Assembly: GCA_032622095.1 (NCBI GenBank)
Contig: CP136062.1
Location: forward strand, 165,128,590 to 165,192,589
Reading direction: 5' to 3'
Length of the DNA: 64,000 nt
DNA from: Siphonodentalium dalli
Taxonomy: Eukaryota; Mollusca; Scaphopoda; Gadilida; Siphonodentaliidae
Below are positions 60,401 through 61,500 of the stretch, piece by piece (within the stretch, counting starts at the first letter, position 1; every line of letters begins with the position of its first letter). Both the position numbers and the translations under genes were made by a program. The notes beneath the pieces were generated by a model that was not told the origin of the DNA, ran no database searches, and was given only the letters and a program-made list of their open reading frames with translations.

Positions 60401-61500
60401 GTATAAATAATCAGTATAAAGTCATAGGTTGAAAATAGCGGATAACCGGTTATGATCCGGTTACACATCGCAGTTAACCGGCTACAAAAATAGGTCAACC
60501 GTTTCAGTGTATGTATTACCAAGGGAACCTGTGCACCTGTGATTATGAGGTTCTTCTTGCTTTTTTTTTAATCCATCGGCACATCAAGCAGCCCACAATT
60601 ATTGGCGAAATGTTATGAAAATTTACAGCCATGTTTGGGATGACCTATAAATGGGAGCTATTGAATTTGAACAATTATCAATGAAAATGATGGCCTCTGG
60701 CAGCTATCTTGGATTTTACTCTTTGCATCACTAAATCCTTTGGCACCCACTACAGTTCACATCCCTCATCCAATTATCACCAAACTTCATATGGATTCTC
60801 AGGGTGACCTTTAGATGGGAGCTTACCATTTTTTTTCCAAATTCAGTAAAAAAATCATGGCTACCAATGGCCATCTTGTATTTTACTCTTTGTATGACTA
60901 AATTCTTTAGCTCACCCCTTGAGGCCAAATTCCTCATCTAATCATCACCAAACTTCATATGGATCATCGGGGTGACATGTAGATGGGAGCTTACCAATTT
61001 TTTCCGAAATTCTGTTAACAAACATGACTGCCATTGACAGTCTTGGATTTTACCATTTGTATGACTAAATCCTTTAGCACACCCTACAGATGAGGTCACA
61101 TTTGTCATCCGATCCTCACCAAACTTCATATGGATCTTCAGGGAGACCTCTAGATGGGAGCTTACCATTTTTTCCAATTTCTGTTCAAAAAACATTTCTG
61201 AGTAAATACTCGTTGACAAGTAGTTCCCTCAGGAAATGTTCAGATAATAAGTTTAACAATATTGTTGAAATTATTATCTGAACATTTCCCTCCAGTGAAA
61301 ATGAATCCTTCTGCACTTATTATCTTTTCGCCTGTCTGCAGTCTGCCCATTTTCTTGAACACCCCTCTATATGAATCATAAGCCAATCCTTGTATAACTG
61401 GGTGGGCGAATCCATTCAGTATAGAACAGGTTAAAAATTGCATCGTTTTTGTTGCAGGTGTGATTTCAGATCAGACGAAATCAAGAGGCTGAAACTGTAA
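501..61500 (+). CDS. COG4: COG4, conserved oligomeric Golgi complex subunit 4 (complete, 22 coding exons)
   Basis: Spliced CDS: 501-611, 2935-3017, 5094-5208, 8654-8755, 11133-11205, 12389-12582, 14499-14655, 15545-15651, 16791-16843, 17141-17237, 17961-18003, 19285-19403, 25002-25087, 27261-27480, 35520-35582, 37604-37660, 38739-38885, 39885-39968, 44799-44900, 51343-51471, 58452-58543, 61458-61500. These sum to 2277 nt with one open frame (758 residues plus TAA); every intron is GT-AG. Diagnostic blocks are [47 protein letters not shown] and [13 protein letters not shown], all near-identical to human COG4 as I remember it. COG4 is a lobe A subunit of the Golgi tethering complex, which guides retrograde intra-Golgi vesicles and binds the SNARE regulator Sly1 and syntaxin 5. 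The N-terminus is predicted coiled coil and the rest helical-bundle (CATCHR-type). No signal peptide or membrane segment is seen, as expected for a peripheral cytosolic subunit. The remaining doubt is UTR extent and isoforms. Confidence 0.97.
737..1222. mobile_element. 486-bp MITE with about 100-bp inverted repeats
   Basis: The left arm (737-838) starts TGAGTGTATTTGAGCA and runs through GTAGCCGGCTAGGCATGCGC to GGTCACTAACTATT. The right arm (1122-1222) is its inverse and ends TGCTCAAATACACTCA. The centre is AT-rich and non-coding. No clear target duplication. Lies in COG4 intron 1. Confidence 0.85.
1240..1550 (+). repeat. SINE-like degenerate repeat
   Basis: Contains GGATCGAATCAG, like a tRNA B box, then GGGTGGGGAGGTAAATGGC and a GTGTGCACGAT...CCTTAGCC block. 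This block order is familiar from invertebrate tRNA-derived SINEs. No A box or target duplication could be fixed, so the call is tentative. Confidence 0.35.
1551..2418. other. COG4 intron 1, AT-rich filler
   Basis: Non-coding. It includes a 21-base poly-C run (1874-1894) and A-rich sequence. The 123-codon ORF over the C run is low-complexity (Pro then Lys/Asn rich) and not a credible gene. Confidence 0.5.
2419..2885. mobile_element. MITE family 2, full-length (about 467 bp)
   Basis: Two terminal hairpins in inverted orientation. Each reads roughly GCAGAATGAGGTCCCCAGAG..AATTTAGTGATGC and its inverse, ending in CAAAGCTTGG or its inverse. The middle segment GGCCTCAACTGCTA..GGAGACC is shared with the copies at 21631, 27547 and 36966. 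No coding potential. Confidence 0.85.
2935..3017 (+). CDS. COG4: COG4 exon 2 (residues 38-65)
   Basis: The acceptor is ATAG at 2931-2934 and the donor is GTAAGT at 3018. It reads [14 protein letters not shown], then [13 protein letters not shown], and matches the human coiled-coil block ELDALLEQQ...ESKMVTLHRM with no gap. It ends in phase 2 with TT, which joins A of exon 3 to make Leu followed by PSLQ. Confidence 0.93.
3341..3581. mobile_element. piggyBac-like hairpin MITE (family 1)
   Basis: The left end is CCCTTCAATGACTGGAG; the right end TCATGTAAGGG is followed by TTAA (3582-3585). Inside are two stem-loops built from AATGCATTCTCTTATATA and its inverse. CCCTTT-type ends at TTAA are typical of piggyBac-derived elements. 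Confidence 0.75.
3820..4948. mobile_element. hAT-like non-autonomous element (1129 bp)
   Basis: The ends are TAGGGTCCTGTGAAT and ATTCGCAGGACCCTA, inverted. The 8-bp direct repeat ACCGCTAG flanks it exactly (3812-3819 and 4949-4956). Sub-terminal GAATCGAATATCGAATC repeats occur at both ends. An internal ORF ([15 protein letters not shown]..., 4381-4572) has no clear family. The 8-bp duplication supports hAT. Confidence 0.85.
5094..5208 (+). CDS. COG4: COG4 exon 3 (residues 65-103)
   Basis: The acceptor is TTTTCAG at 5087-5093. It encodes [13 protein letters not shown] and then [15 protein letters not shown], one of the most conserved stretches of COG4. It ends in phase 0 before GTACTA at 5209. 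Confidence 0.96.
5370..5760. repeat. GTCCGTCTG-rich head with about 160-bp repeated units
   Basis: A CGTCTGTC-rich stretch (5385-5445) is followed by two units, near 5490 and 5650, carrying TTTATGATGACACA..CACCTGTAT. It shares architecture with the arrays at 22.3, 35.7, 46.4 and 48.6 kb. Confidence 0.55.
5761..6940. repeat. diverged dispersed repeat in intron 3
   Basis: AT-rich and non-coding. The segment 6370-6620 (..GTGACATACCTG..TAATTTTAT..GTCATCAATTTTATGCT..) reappears diverged at 49500-49690, so it is a dispersed repeat. Nothing else recognised. Confidence 0.5.
6954..8319. mobile_element. MULE-like non-autonomous element (1366 bp)
   Basis: Terminal inverted repeats of about 75 bp start TAGTCCAAGTCTTCTTGTAC and run through AAAACCAGCTAAGATATTGG. 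The 9-bp direct repeat TGGTTCAAC flanks it (6945-6953 and 8320-8328). Long inverted repeats with a 9-bp duplication are typical of Mutator-like elements. No transposase ORF is visible. Confidence 0.8.
8438..8498. mobile_element. 61-bp minimal family-1 piggyBac-like MITE
   Basis: CCCTTCCATGACTGGAG is the left end and GTCATTAAAGGG the right, flanked by TTAA on both sides (8434-8437 and 8499-8502). It lacks the internal hairpins of the 240-bp copies. Confidence 0.75.
8569..8644 (+). repeat. 38-bp direct duplication upstream of exon 4
   Basis: Two copies of TGGTTT(G/A)AAGAGCTAAAAC followed by TATATAATATATC, spaced 38 bp. The second ends about 10 bp before the exon 4 acceptor. Confidence 0.9.
8654..8755 (+). 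CDS. COG4: COG4 exon 4 (residues 104-137)
   Basis: The acceptor is TTATAG at 8648-8653 and the donor GTGCGT at 8756. It encodes [16 protein letters not shown], matching the human block DDILDLKFCMDGVQ. Phase 0 at both ends. A 38-bp direct duplication lies just upstream in the intron (8569-8644). Confidence 0.96.
9586..10260. other. AT-rich insert inside the 0.9-kb repeat
   Basis: Contains two diverged copies of a unit with AACTTATTTTGACTTAGAAAA (near 9616 and 9774). No gene. It resembles the tandem-unit families elsewhere in the window. Confidence 0.4.
10263..10396. mobile_element. MITE family 2, single terminal hairpin
   Basis: One stem-loop with arms GCAGAATGAGGTCCCCAGAG and its inverse around GATGCTATCCCGCACAGCGG. 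It represents half of the 460-bp element. Confidence 0.8.
10398..10667. mobile_element. MITE family 3, 5'-truncated copy
   Basis: The right end GATTTGATATGGCGGGTCACA matches the copies at 17394-17838 and 43611-44070. It keeps the GAGCCCCAGACAAACATGAG inner block and one AATGCATTCTCTTATATA stem-loop. The left terminus is missing. Confidence 0.8.
11133..11205 (+). CDS. COG4: COG4 exon 5 (residues 138-162)
   Basis: The acceptor is TTTTAG ending at 11132 and the donor GTCAGT at 11206. It reads [18 protein letters not shown] and matches the human AAAHTHRYLCLDKSVIEL region. It ends in phase 1 inside a Gly codon. Confidence 0.95.
11206..12388. other. COG4 intron 5
   Basis: AT-rich intron. 11938-12070 (ATCCCCCCCAACGAGTTGTG.., then CTGTCTCTCCGTCCATGG) looks like the head of a tandem-unit element as at 35721. 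Nothing else recognised. Confidence 0.4.
12389..12582 (+). CDS. COG4: COG4 exon 6 (residues 162-226)
   Basis: The acceptor is TTTTCAG at 12382-12388 and the donor GTATGA at 12583. It encodes [16 protein letters not shown] and then [17 protein letters not shown], start of the conserved COG4 transport-protein domain. Ends in phase 0. Confidence 0.97.
12957..13010. mobile_element. family-1 piggyBac-like MITE end
   Basis: TTGGCACAGGGTTTTC..TTTCAGGAAGCTCCAGTCATGG ends at TTAA (13011-13014). It is a single inverted terminus. Confidence 0.65.
13206..13446. mobile_element. 241-bp TTAA-flanked MITE
   Basis: The ends AGGGGGACTGTACACTAAAT and ATTTAGTGTACAGTACCCCT are inverted. TTAA flanks both sides (13202-13205 and 13447-13450). 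Sub-terminal TATTGAGTATA and TATGCAACAAATGA blocks are also inverted. Confidence 0.8.
13590..14165. mobile_element. palindromic MITE pair in intron 6
   Basis: 13612-13735 has inverted arms around TTAATGGGTTTGTTGAT. 14010-14155 has arms with GTTAACGTTATTGCACGAG and its inverse. Both carry a GTTGTTCT(G/A)TGTTTATT(A/G)CAC block just outside. They look like relatives of one foldback family. Confidence 0.6.
14499..14655 (+). CDS. COG4: COG4 exon 7 (residues 227-279), 3' end tandemly duplicated
   Basis: The acceptor is TTTCTAG ending at 14498 and the donor is GTAAGT at 14656. It encodes [17 protein letters not shown] and VETYYG, matching human FADTLTLLFEGIARIVE. The last 71 nt of the exon plus the donor are repeated once as an 80-bp unit (14665-14744). 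Read-through to the second donor would meet an in-frame TAA after four codons, so the first donor must be the productive one. Confidence 0.95.
14585..14744 (+). repeat. 80-bp tandem duplication across the exon 7 donor
   Basis: Copies 14585-14664 and 14665-14744 differ at one base (G at 14639, A at 14719). Each contains the exon 3' end and a full GTAAGT donor (14656 and 14736). The spacing of 80 is not a multiple of three. Confidence 0.97.
15444..15474 (+). repeat. 31-base poly-C tract
   Basis: Uninterrupted C run in intron 7, 70 bp before exon 8. Similar runs lie at 1874-1894, 39823-39834 and 63642-63663. Confidence 0.95.
15545..15651 (+). CDS. COG4: COG4 exon 8 (residues 279-314)
   Basis: The acceptor is TGCAG ending at 15544 and the donor GTGAGT at 15652. 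It encodes [17 protein letters not shown], aligned with human GPGRLYTLIKYLQVECD. A 31-base poly-C tract sits 70 bp upstream in the intron. Confidence 0.95.
15773..16008. mobile_element. family-1 piggyBac-like hairpin MITE (236 bp)
   Basis: Left CCCTTCCATGACTGGAG, right TTAATGAAAGGG followed by TTAA (16009-16012). Two internal AATGCATTCTCTTATATA stem-loops. Confidence 0.8.
16131..16559. mobile_element. 429-bp near-perfect foldback element
   Basis: Two arms of about 210 bp are inverted around a short centre near 16345 (CAAGTGGTTATTATTACCAC). The ends are AGGTACTCAATCTGATC and its inverse, with TTAA on both sides (16127-16130 and 16560-16563). In the COG4 transcript it would fold into a long hairpin in intron 8. 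Confidence 0.9.
16791..16843 (+). CDS. COG4: COG4 exon 9 (residues 315-332)
   Basis: The acceptor is ATTTTAG ending at 16790 and the donor GTAAGA at 16844. It reads [17 protein letters not shown], with Arg completed by exon 10. This is a variable stretch; support comes from phase, splice sites and the human-like spacing to RxLDP in the next exon. Confidence 0.88.
17141..17237 (+). CDS. COG4: COG4 exon 10 (residues 332-364)
   Basis: The acceptor is TTGTAG ending at 17140 and the donor GTAGGT at 17238. It encodes [20 protein letters not shown] and matches human ELDPILTEVTLMNARSELY. Ends in phase 0. Confidence 0.93.
17394..17838. mobile_element. MITE family 3 (445 bp), full-length
   Basis: The ends TGTGACCCACCATATCAAAT and ATTTGATATGGCGGGTCACA are inverted. 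Inside each end sits a hairpin made of AATGCATTCTCTTATATA. Between them are the CCTGCAGGGAGCCCCACACA and GTCTGGGGCTCTGTATGGGT blocks. Confidence 0.88.
17961..18003 (+). CDS. COG4: COG4 exon 11 (residues 365-379)
   Basis: The acceptor is TTACCAG ending at 17960 and the donor GTAAGA at 18004. It reads [14 protein letters not shown], corresponding to the human linker with DFEVGDSMASEE. It is the weakest exon by similarity, but phases 0 and 1 fit both neighbours exactly. Confidence 0.85.
18004..19284. other. COG4 intron 11
   Basis: 18060-18310 is rich in TTTCCG(A/C)AAA motifs with no coding sense. 18760-19040 holds diverged tandem units (GCAGAGTTATTGCC(C/A)TTTTT.., GGGA(C)ACCTGTGCACCTG..) of the kind seen at 59000 and 60520. 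No gene. Confidence 0.45.
19285..19403 (+). CDS. COG4: COG4 exon 12 (residues 379-418)
   Basis: The acceptor is TTCTAG ending at 19284; the donor GTTGGA at 19404 is weak. It encodes [18 protein letters not shown], matching human MQELIGLYVTMEEYFMRE. Phase 0 at the 3' end. Confidence 0.94.
19921..20178 (+). repeat. 39-bp tandem array, about 7 copies
   Basis: The unit contains GCAGGTGTTTCCATCTCCCT followed by AAAATTCATGTTATGTA. One unit is shortened (near 20025). Lies in intron 12. Confidence 0.92.
20380..20580. other. CpG-richer patch with CCAAT and E-box motifs
   Basis: CTGATTGGTCGGCGCCCACG carries an inverted CCAAT box and part of a CACGTGG E-box. Several CpGs follow. It could be a promoter remnant of a mobile element. 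No ORF. Confidence 0.3.
20700..20871. repeat. long palindrome, about 80-bp arms
   Basis: TAAGGATTAACTGTCATGTG..TGGAGATGTAACGGTGAGG and its inverse surround AAAACCCTTCGGGTTTT near 20788. Forms a strong hairpin on either strand. Confidence 0.9.
21403..21484. mobile_element. MITE family 2 hairpin, diverged fragment
   Basis: One decayed stem-loop arm ending CCTCTGGGGACCTCATTCTG. The opposite arm is largely lost. Confidence 0.6.
21485..21630 (+). repeat. tRNA-derived SINE, 5' part
   Basis: GGCAGCTCAATGGTTAGAGC is a clear tRNA A-box region; GAGTTTGATGCTCG about 40 bp on resembles a B box. A second, 5'-truncated copy lies at 22079-22303 beyond the MITE. Confidence 0.6.
21631..22079. mobile_element. 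MITE family 2, full-length
   Basis: Two inverted terminal hairpins of the GCAGAATGAGGTCCCCAGAG type, bounded by CAAGCTTTGAAAT and AACTCAAGGCTTG. It sits between two SINE pieces. Confidence 0.85.
22079..22303 (+). repeat. SINE copy, 5'-truncated, with tail
   Basis: Starts GACAGCAGCATGAGTTTGAT, like 21548-21568, then continues to a 3' tail AAGTGCTATATAAAACCAT followed by ATTATTATTA, typical of SINE ends. Confidence 0.55.
22303..24616. mobile_element. element with inverted ends and a 13-copy ~160-bp tandem array
   Basis: The left end TAGCTCAACTTAC is mirrored by GTAAGTTTGAGCTA and by TAAGTTGAGCTA at the right (23423 and 24605). Units of 152-180 bp carry TTTGTCATGGATGTTAACA, GACATGTAGATGGGAACGAG and CCATCTTGGATTTTACTCTT. 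The right-end block occurs twice (23344-23432 and 24527-24616), so two elements or a duplication are fused. The ORFs in it are repeat artefacts. Confidence 0.85.
25002..25087 (+). CDS. COG4: COG4 exon 13 (residues 419-447)
   Basis: The acceptor is TTACCAG ending at 25001 and the donor GTATTA at 25088. It encodes [15 protein letters not shown], matching human SSMVDDVFYIVKKCI. It follows a 5.6-kb intron full of tandem repeats. Confidence 0.96.
25199..26630. mobile_element. outer family-1 MITE split by a nested element
   Basis: Left CCTTTCCATGAACGGAGCTT with half of the AATGCATTCTC hairpin to 25313; right AAGGG then TTAA after 26622. The two parts are separated by the TTAA-bounded element at 25318-26618. 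Confidence 0.7.
25318..26618. mobile_element. piggyBac-like element (1301 bp), nested
   Basis: The ends CTCTTTCGCTGCCA and GGCAGCGAAAGAG are inverted and flanked by TTAA (25314-25317 and 26619-26622). This matches piggyBac ends and target. ATG at 25591 opens [13 protein letters not shown], which looks like the start of a piggyBac transposase, then breaks off. The interior has GGCGCCTGCGGCGCATAAG repeats and three AAGATGG..CACGTGA blocks. Confidence 0.8.
26640..27260. other. end of COG4 intron 13
   Basis: AT-rich, no gene. 26642-26680 carries GAAATGTTCAGATAATAAGT, a motif shared with 13508, 36764 and 61235. Confidence 0.4.
27261..27480 (+). CDS. COG4: COG4 exon 14 (residues 447-520), 3' end tandemly duplicated
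   Basis: The acceptor is CTTGTAG ending at 27260 and the donor GTGTGT at 27481. It encodes [26 protein letters not shown] and [10 protein letters not shown]. The frame runs on past the donor for three codons to a TAG. A 39-bp exact duplication repeats the last 15 exon bases and the donor. Confidence 0.96.
27466..27543 (+). repeat. 39-bp tandem duplication across the exon 14 donor
   Basis: Copies 27466-27504 and 27505-27543 are identical. The second provides another CTG|GTGTGT donor at 27520. Using it would add 39 nt, in frame, but the added segment contains an in-frame TAG. Confidence 0.97.
27547..27988. mobile_element. MITE family 2, full-length
   Basis: Two inverted terminal hairpins (27570-27668 and 27862-27965) and the middle CTCCCATAGCAGCGGAGGCC block. 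It begins directly after the exon 14 donor duplication. Confidence 0.85.
28031..28351 (+). repeat. 60-bp tandem array, about 5 copies
   Basis: The unit reads AAATGTGACATTACTGGTTT, then GAGGTGGGTGGGGTGCATAA, then TTAACAGTGTGGCCTGTGTT. Its length is a multiple of three, so it opens frames in several directions; the apparent 138-, 106- and 114-codon ORFs are products of this. The array continues at 29431-29557 and 34584-34660. Confidence 0.95.
28352..29430. mobile_element. piggyBac-like element (1079 bp) inside the 60-bp array
   Basis: Perfect 12-bp inverted ends CTCTTTCATCAC and GTGATGAAAGAG, flanked by TTAA (28348-28351 and 29431-29434). On the minus strand, 29160 down to about 29100 reads [14 protein letters not shown], like the acidic N-terminus of piggyBac transposases; no full ORF remains. 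The sub-terminal GCTACAGCGGGCTG(T/C)CGTGATG block is repeated (29359 and 29402). Confidence 0.8.
29431..29557 (+). repeat. 60-bp array continued, 2 copies
   Basis: Same unit as 28031-28351. It ends within the unit at GTTAAATG, where the DIRS-like element begins. Confidence 0.95.
29558..34583 (+). mobile_element. DIRS-like retroelement A (about 5.03 kb)
   Basis: The left terminal repeat (29558 to about 29753) and right terminal repeat (about 34360 to 34583) are inverted, with only about one visible mismatch over most of their length. Just inside the right repeat, 34201-34310 joins the complement of the left tip (..GGGCTTCTCCTTGGCGGAAA) to the complement of the right tip (TTTTTCCTTAAGGGAAGCCC..). 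This internal complementary region is the hallmark of DIRS elements. The flanks are the two halves of one 60-bp unit with no duplication, as expected for tyrosine-recombinase insertion. No reverse transcriptase or recombinase ORF is seen, so the copy is non-autonomous or decayed. Confidence 0.8.
33540..33927 (+). pseudogene. coding-like remnant in DIRS-like element A
   Basis: A continuous frame reads ..[13 protein letters not shown].., [16 protein letters not shown] and ends [10 protein letters not shown] just upstream of the internal complementary region. An equivalent acidic stretch ([20 protein letters not shown]) is open at 55545-55655 in element B. Conservation of the frame suggests former coding, perhaps gag-like. 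I do not recognise the family. Confidence 0.35.
34584..34660 (+). repeat. 60-bp array, last copy
   Basis: Resumes at TGACATTACTGGTTTGAGG, completing the unit broken at 29557. Confidence 0.93.
34661..35519. other. end of COG4 intron 14
   Basis: 34850-35080 has diverged units with ..TTCATTTTTGGTATATGTAT.. and GAGTTATGGTT, like the pieces at 9600-9990. No gene. Confidence 0.4.
35520..35582 (+). CDS. COG4: COG4 exon 15 (residues 521-541)
   Basis: The acceptor is TTTACAG ending at 35519 and the donor GTAACT at 35583. It encodes [19 protein letters not shown], matching human TLNNVEVCSENISTLKKT. Phase 0 at both ends. It follows the 8.0-kb intron 14. Confidence 0.94.
35721..36673. mobile_element. 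element with TATCCCCCGCC ends and ~165-bp array
   Basis: The ends TATCCCCCGCCAAATT and AATTCGGCGGGGGATA are inverted. The head has GTCTGTCCGTCCATCTGTC. Four to five units (175, 175, 161 and 163 bp apart) carry GAGTTCGCAA(G/A)CCAGGTCCGG and GACGACGTCACAGGGCTCAT. No transposase. Confidence 0.85.
36966..37386. mobile_element. MITE family 2, full-length
   Basis: Bounded by CAAGCCTTGAAAT and ATTTCAAGCTTG. Two terminal hairpins are inverted to each other (36993-37088 and 37262-37357). Confidence 0.85.
37604..37660 (+). CDS. COG4: COG4 exon 16 (residues 542-560)
   Basis: The acceptor is TTTTAG ending at 37603 and the donor GTAAGT at 37661. It reads [19 protein letters not shown], the variable linker equivalent to human ESDCTKLFSQG. 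Phase 0 at both ends. Confidence 0.87.
37661..38650. other. COG4 intron 16
   Basis: Unique-looking AT-rich sequence with short chance ORFs only. I see no repeat shared with the rest of the window before 38651. Confidence 0.4.
38651..38779 (+). repeat. three 43-bp tandem copies across the exon 17 acceptor
   Basis: Units start at 38651, 38694 and 38737. Each begins AGAC(T/A)TGTCTCCA and contains (T/C)T(C/G)CAGTA or ACTTCAGTA further on. The third includes the real acceptor AG (38737-38738) and exon start. The copies are diverged, so the event is older than those at exons 7 and 14. Confidence 0.85.
38739..38885 (+). CDS. COG4: COG4 exon 17 (residues 561-609)
   Basis: The acceptor is TTTTTCAG ending at 38738 and the donor GTAAAG at 38886. 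It encodes [25 protein letters not shown] and STSHNITE, matching human AVSNKFRDLL and FFSVSHNIEE. Its start is the third copy of a 43-bp repeat lying across the acceptor. Confidence 0.95.
39186..39494. mobile_element. MITE with about 45-bp inverted repeats
   Basis: The ends AGTGCCACCGCAGACGCTGC..GATTAAAATC and inverse ..CGCAGCGTCTGTGGTGGCACT. GTGGGGAAAA and TTTTCCCCAC extend the arms. The middle has ATATCGCAGCAATATCG repeats. No firm target duplication. Confidence 0.8.
39885..39968 (+). CDS. COG4: COG4 exon 18 (residues 610-637)
   Basis: The acceptor is ATACAG ending at 39884 and the donor GTGAGT at 39969. It encodes [15 protein letters not shown] and DNMLVTFK, matching human [15 protein letters not shown]. 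Phase 0 at both ends. Confidence 0.97.
40309..41759. mobile_element. MITE family 2, split by a ~1-kb insertion
   Basis: The left half (40309 to about 40580) and right half (about 41612-41759) together make one family-2 element. Between them lies unrelated sequence: AATTAATC repeats (40940-40980), then a CpG-richer part with TTACGTCA at 41048 and TGACGTCA at 41521. No gene was recognised in the insert. Confidence 0.75.
41791..43028. mobile_element. hAT-like element with zinc-finger remnant (1238 bp)
   Basis: Starts CAGGGTTCGTACGGG and ends GTGGGAACCCTG, typical hAT ends. Sub-terminal AGTGCTTGAATTT motifs occur at both ends. The flanks share GCCCTA but no clean 8-bp duplication. It contains a broken transposase start (42131-42418) and a perfect palindrome (42771-42832). 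Confidence 0.8.
42131..42418 (+). pseudogene. hAT-like transposase N-terminus with zinc finger, broken
   Basis: ATG at 42131 opens [11 protein letters not shown], then TAG at 42164, then the same frame continues [18 protein letters not shown] and [28 protein letters not shown]-x2-C then H-x5-H spacing fits the BED-type finger of hAT relatives. The frame closes at 42416-42418 with no catalytic domain following. A dead fragment. Confidence 0.6.
43245..43476. mobile_element. family-1 piggyBac-like hairpin MITE (232 bp)
   Basis: TTAA (43241-43244), then CCCTTCCATGACTTGAGC; right GTCATGAAAGGG, then CTAA. Decayed internal hairpins. Confidence 0.75.
43611..44070. mobile_element. MITE family 3 (460 bp), full-length
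   Basis: The ends TGTGACCCACAGTATCAAAT and ATTTGATATGGCGGGTCACA. Same inner order as 17394-17838. TA flanks both ends. Confidence 0.88.
44071..44528. other. COG4 intron 18, unassigned part
   Basis: AT-rich, no repeat recognised, no credible ORF. Confidence 0.35.
44529..44769. mobile_element. family-1 piggyBac-like hairpin MITE (241 bp), inverted
   Basis: Left CCCTTTCATGAAGGGAGCTG; right TTTCAGGAAGATCTGGTCAT and GAAAGGG, then TTAA (44770-44773). It lies 29 bp upstream of exon 19. Confidence 0.8.
44799..44900 (+). CDS. COG4: COG4 exon 19 (residues 638-671)
   Basis: The acceptor is ATTTCAG ending at 44798 and the donor GTAGGT at 44901. It encodes [19 protein letters not shown] and LQSIFNR, matching human IYDSLTGLMTSLVAVELEK and LKSTFNR. 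Part of the C-terminal helical domain. Confidence 0.96.
46412..47560. mobile_element. element with TAGCTCAACTTA ends and ~160-bp array, copy 2
   Basis: Same ends as 22303-24616: TAGCTCAACTTAC..AAGTTTGAGCTATTGCCATG on the left, CCCCTACCTAAGTTGAGCTA on the right. Six to seven diverged units with GACATGTAG(A/T)TGGGAACGAG and AAAAAACATGGCC. Confidence 0.85.
47590..49310. repeat. inverted pair of GTATGGGTA-headed ~150-bp arrays
   Basis: The left part (47590-47941) ends GTACCATGGTATGGGTACAC. The right part starts TGTTTACCCATACCATAGTA (48600), then CCGTCCGTCCGTCC, then four units (152, 149 and 147 bp) with GAGTTATGGCCCT, CTGATCGGAACCAAATTTGG and AATACAGATCGAGTTC. A family-2 MITE end (48513-48576) separates them. 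Confidence 0.75.
49500..49750 (+). repeat. dispersed repeat, second copy
   Basis: GTGACATACCTG..CTAATTTTATTGAGTTAAAA..GTCATCAATTTTATGCTTT matches 6440-6540 with divergence. Confidence 0.6.
50340..51243. repeat. 0.9-kb dispersed repeat, copy 2
   Basis: Collinear with 9245-9585 plus 10668-11125, without the 1.1-kb insert. It ends about 100 bp before exon 20. Confidence 0.85.
51343..51471 (+). CDS. COG4: COG4 exon 20 (residues 672-714)
   Basis: The acceptor is TTTTAG ending at 51342 and the donor GTATGT at 51472. It encodes [13 protein letters not shown] and [17 protein letters not shown], nearly the same as human. The Arg of KFAR (residue 702 here) aligns with human R729, changed to Trp in a congenital glycosylation disorder. 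Confidence 0.98.
51522..52345. mobile_element. cluster of AATGCATTCTC hairpins in intron 20
   Basis: Hairpins at 51530-51598 and 51684-51756. Another family-1 end starts at TTAA 51959 (CCTTTCCATGACTGGATCC), followed by a half hairpin and a full one (52268-52336). Between them are A/T-rich AAAATGATAAAAATTGTTA repeats. Individual element limits are unclear. Confidence 0.65.
52428..52573 (+). pseudogene. LINE reverse-transcriptase fragment, left part
   Basis: Frames read [19 protein letters not shown], then, after a frameshift, [19 protein letters not shown](M/L)LN(K/E)(F/Y)FSSVF is a classic stretch just before the reverse transcriptase of Jockey/CR1-type LINEs. Broken by the DIRS-like element and by the frameshift. 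Confidence 0.7.
52574..57464 (+). mobile_element. DIRS-like retroelement B (about 4.9 kb)
   Basis: Same plan as element A: left repeat 52574 to about 52750, right repeat about 57258-57464, internal complementary region 57100-57201 joining complements of both tips. The two terminal repeats of B match each other almost perfectly but differ clearly from those of A. The interior repeats CTTCCCCACGGTGCAGTGGC..CCCTGGAATCGTA about four times (55107, 55818, 55991, 56168). No recombinase or reverse transcriptase ORF seen. Confidence 0.78.
57485..57964. mobile_element. piggyBac-like MITE (480 bp)
   Basis: TTAA on both sides (57481-57484 and 57965-57968). The ends CCCTTTTAGTGCCAGG and CCTGGCACTGAAAGGG are inverted. 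Contains long A/T runs, GGGTATGCTTAAGCATGCTA and one AATGCATTCTC hairpin (57848-57917). Confidence 0.85.
57997..58215 (+). pseudogene. LINE reverse-transcriptase fragment, right part
   Basis: One frame reads [40 protein letters not shown] and [11 protein letters not shown]. This matches RT motif KSPGPDGIP.RLLKE..PL..LFN..WK.ANV.PIYK. No YADD-type catalytic motif follows. With 52428-52573 it is one LINE split by elements B and the 480-bp MITE. Confidence 0.8.
58452..58543 (+). CDS. COG4: COG4 exon 21 (residues 715-745)
   Basis: The acceptor is TTTAAG ending at 58451, with a poor adjacent pyrimidine tract; the donor is GTGAGT at 58544. It encodes [20 protein letters not shown]. The Asp in TPTDVRQ (residue 737) aligns with human E764, the salt-bridge partner of R729. 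Confidence 0.97.
59170..60509. mobile_element. hAT-like element (1340 bp)
   Basis: The ends AGTGCTGAAACGG and CCGTTTCAGTG, with 8-bp direct repeats TATGTATT (59162-59169 and 60510-60517). Sub-terminal AACCGGTT motifs fill both ends. Contains a short transposase-like start (59642-59716). Confidence 0.88.
59642..59716 (+). pseudogene. hAT-like transposase start, 24 codons
   Basis: Reads [20 protein letters not shown] then ECKL and TGA. S-x-VW-x-HF is the usual opening of BED-finger hAT transposases, and the stop falls where CxxC should begin. No further domain. Confidence 0.5.
60640..61190 (+). repeat. about 170-bp tandem units, 3-4 copies
   Basis: Units carry CACCAAACTTCATATGGAT, AGATGGGAGCTTACCA(T/A)TTT and TTTTACTCTTTG. 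Related to the 22.3- and 46.4-kb arrays but without their ends. Confidence 0.75.
61208..61300. repeat. short palindrome with TTCAGATAATAAGTT
   Basis: GGAAATGTTCAGATAATAAG and its inverse lie around TTTAACAATATTG. Same motif as 13508-13562, 26642 and 36764-36830. Ends about 160 bp before exon 22. Confidence 0.7.
61458..61500 (+). CDS. COG4: COG4 exon 22, last coding exon (residues 745-758, stop)
   Basis: The acceptor is GTTGCAG ending at 61457. It encodes [13 protein letters not shown] and TAA at 61498-61500, matching the human C-terminus DFRSEDIKRLRL. Confidence 0.97.
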
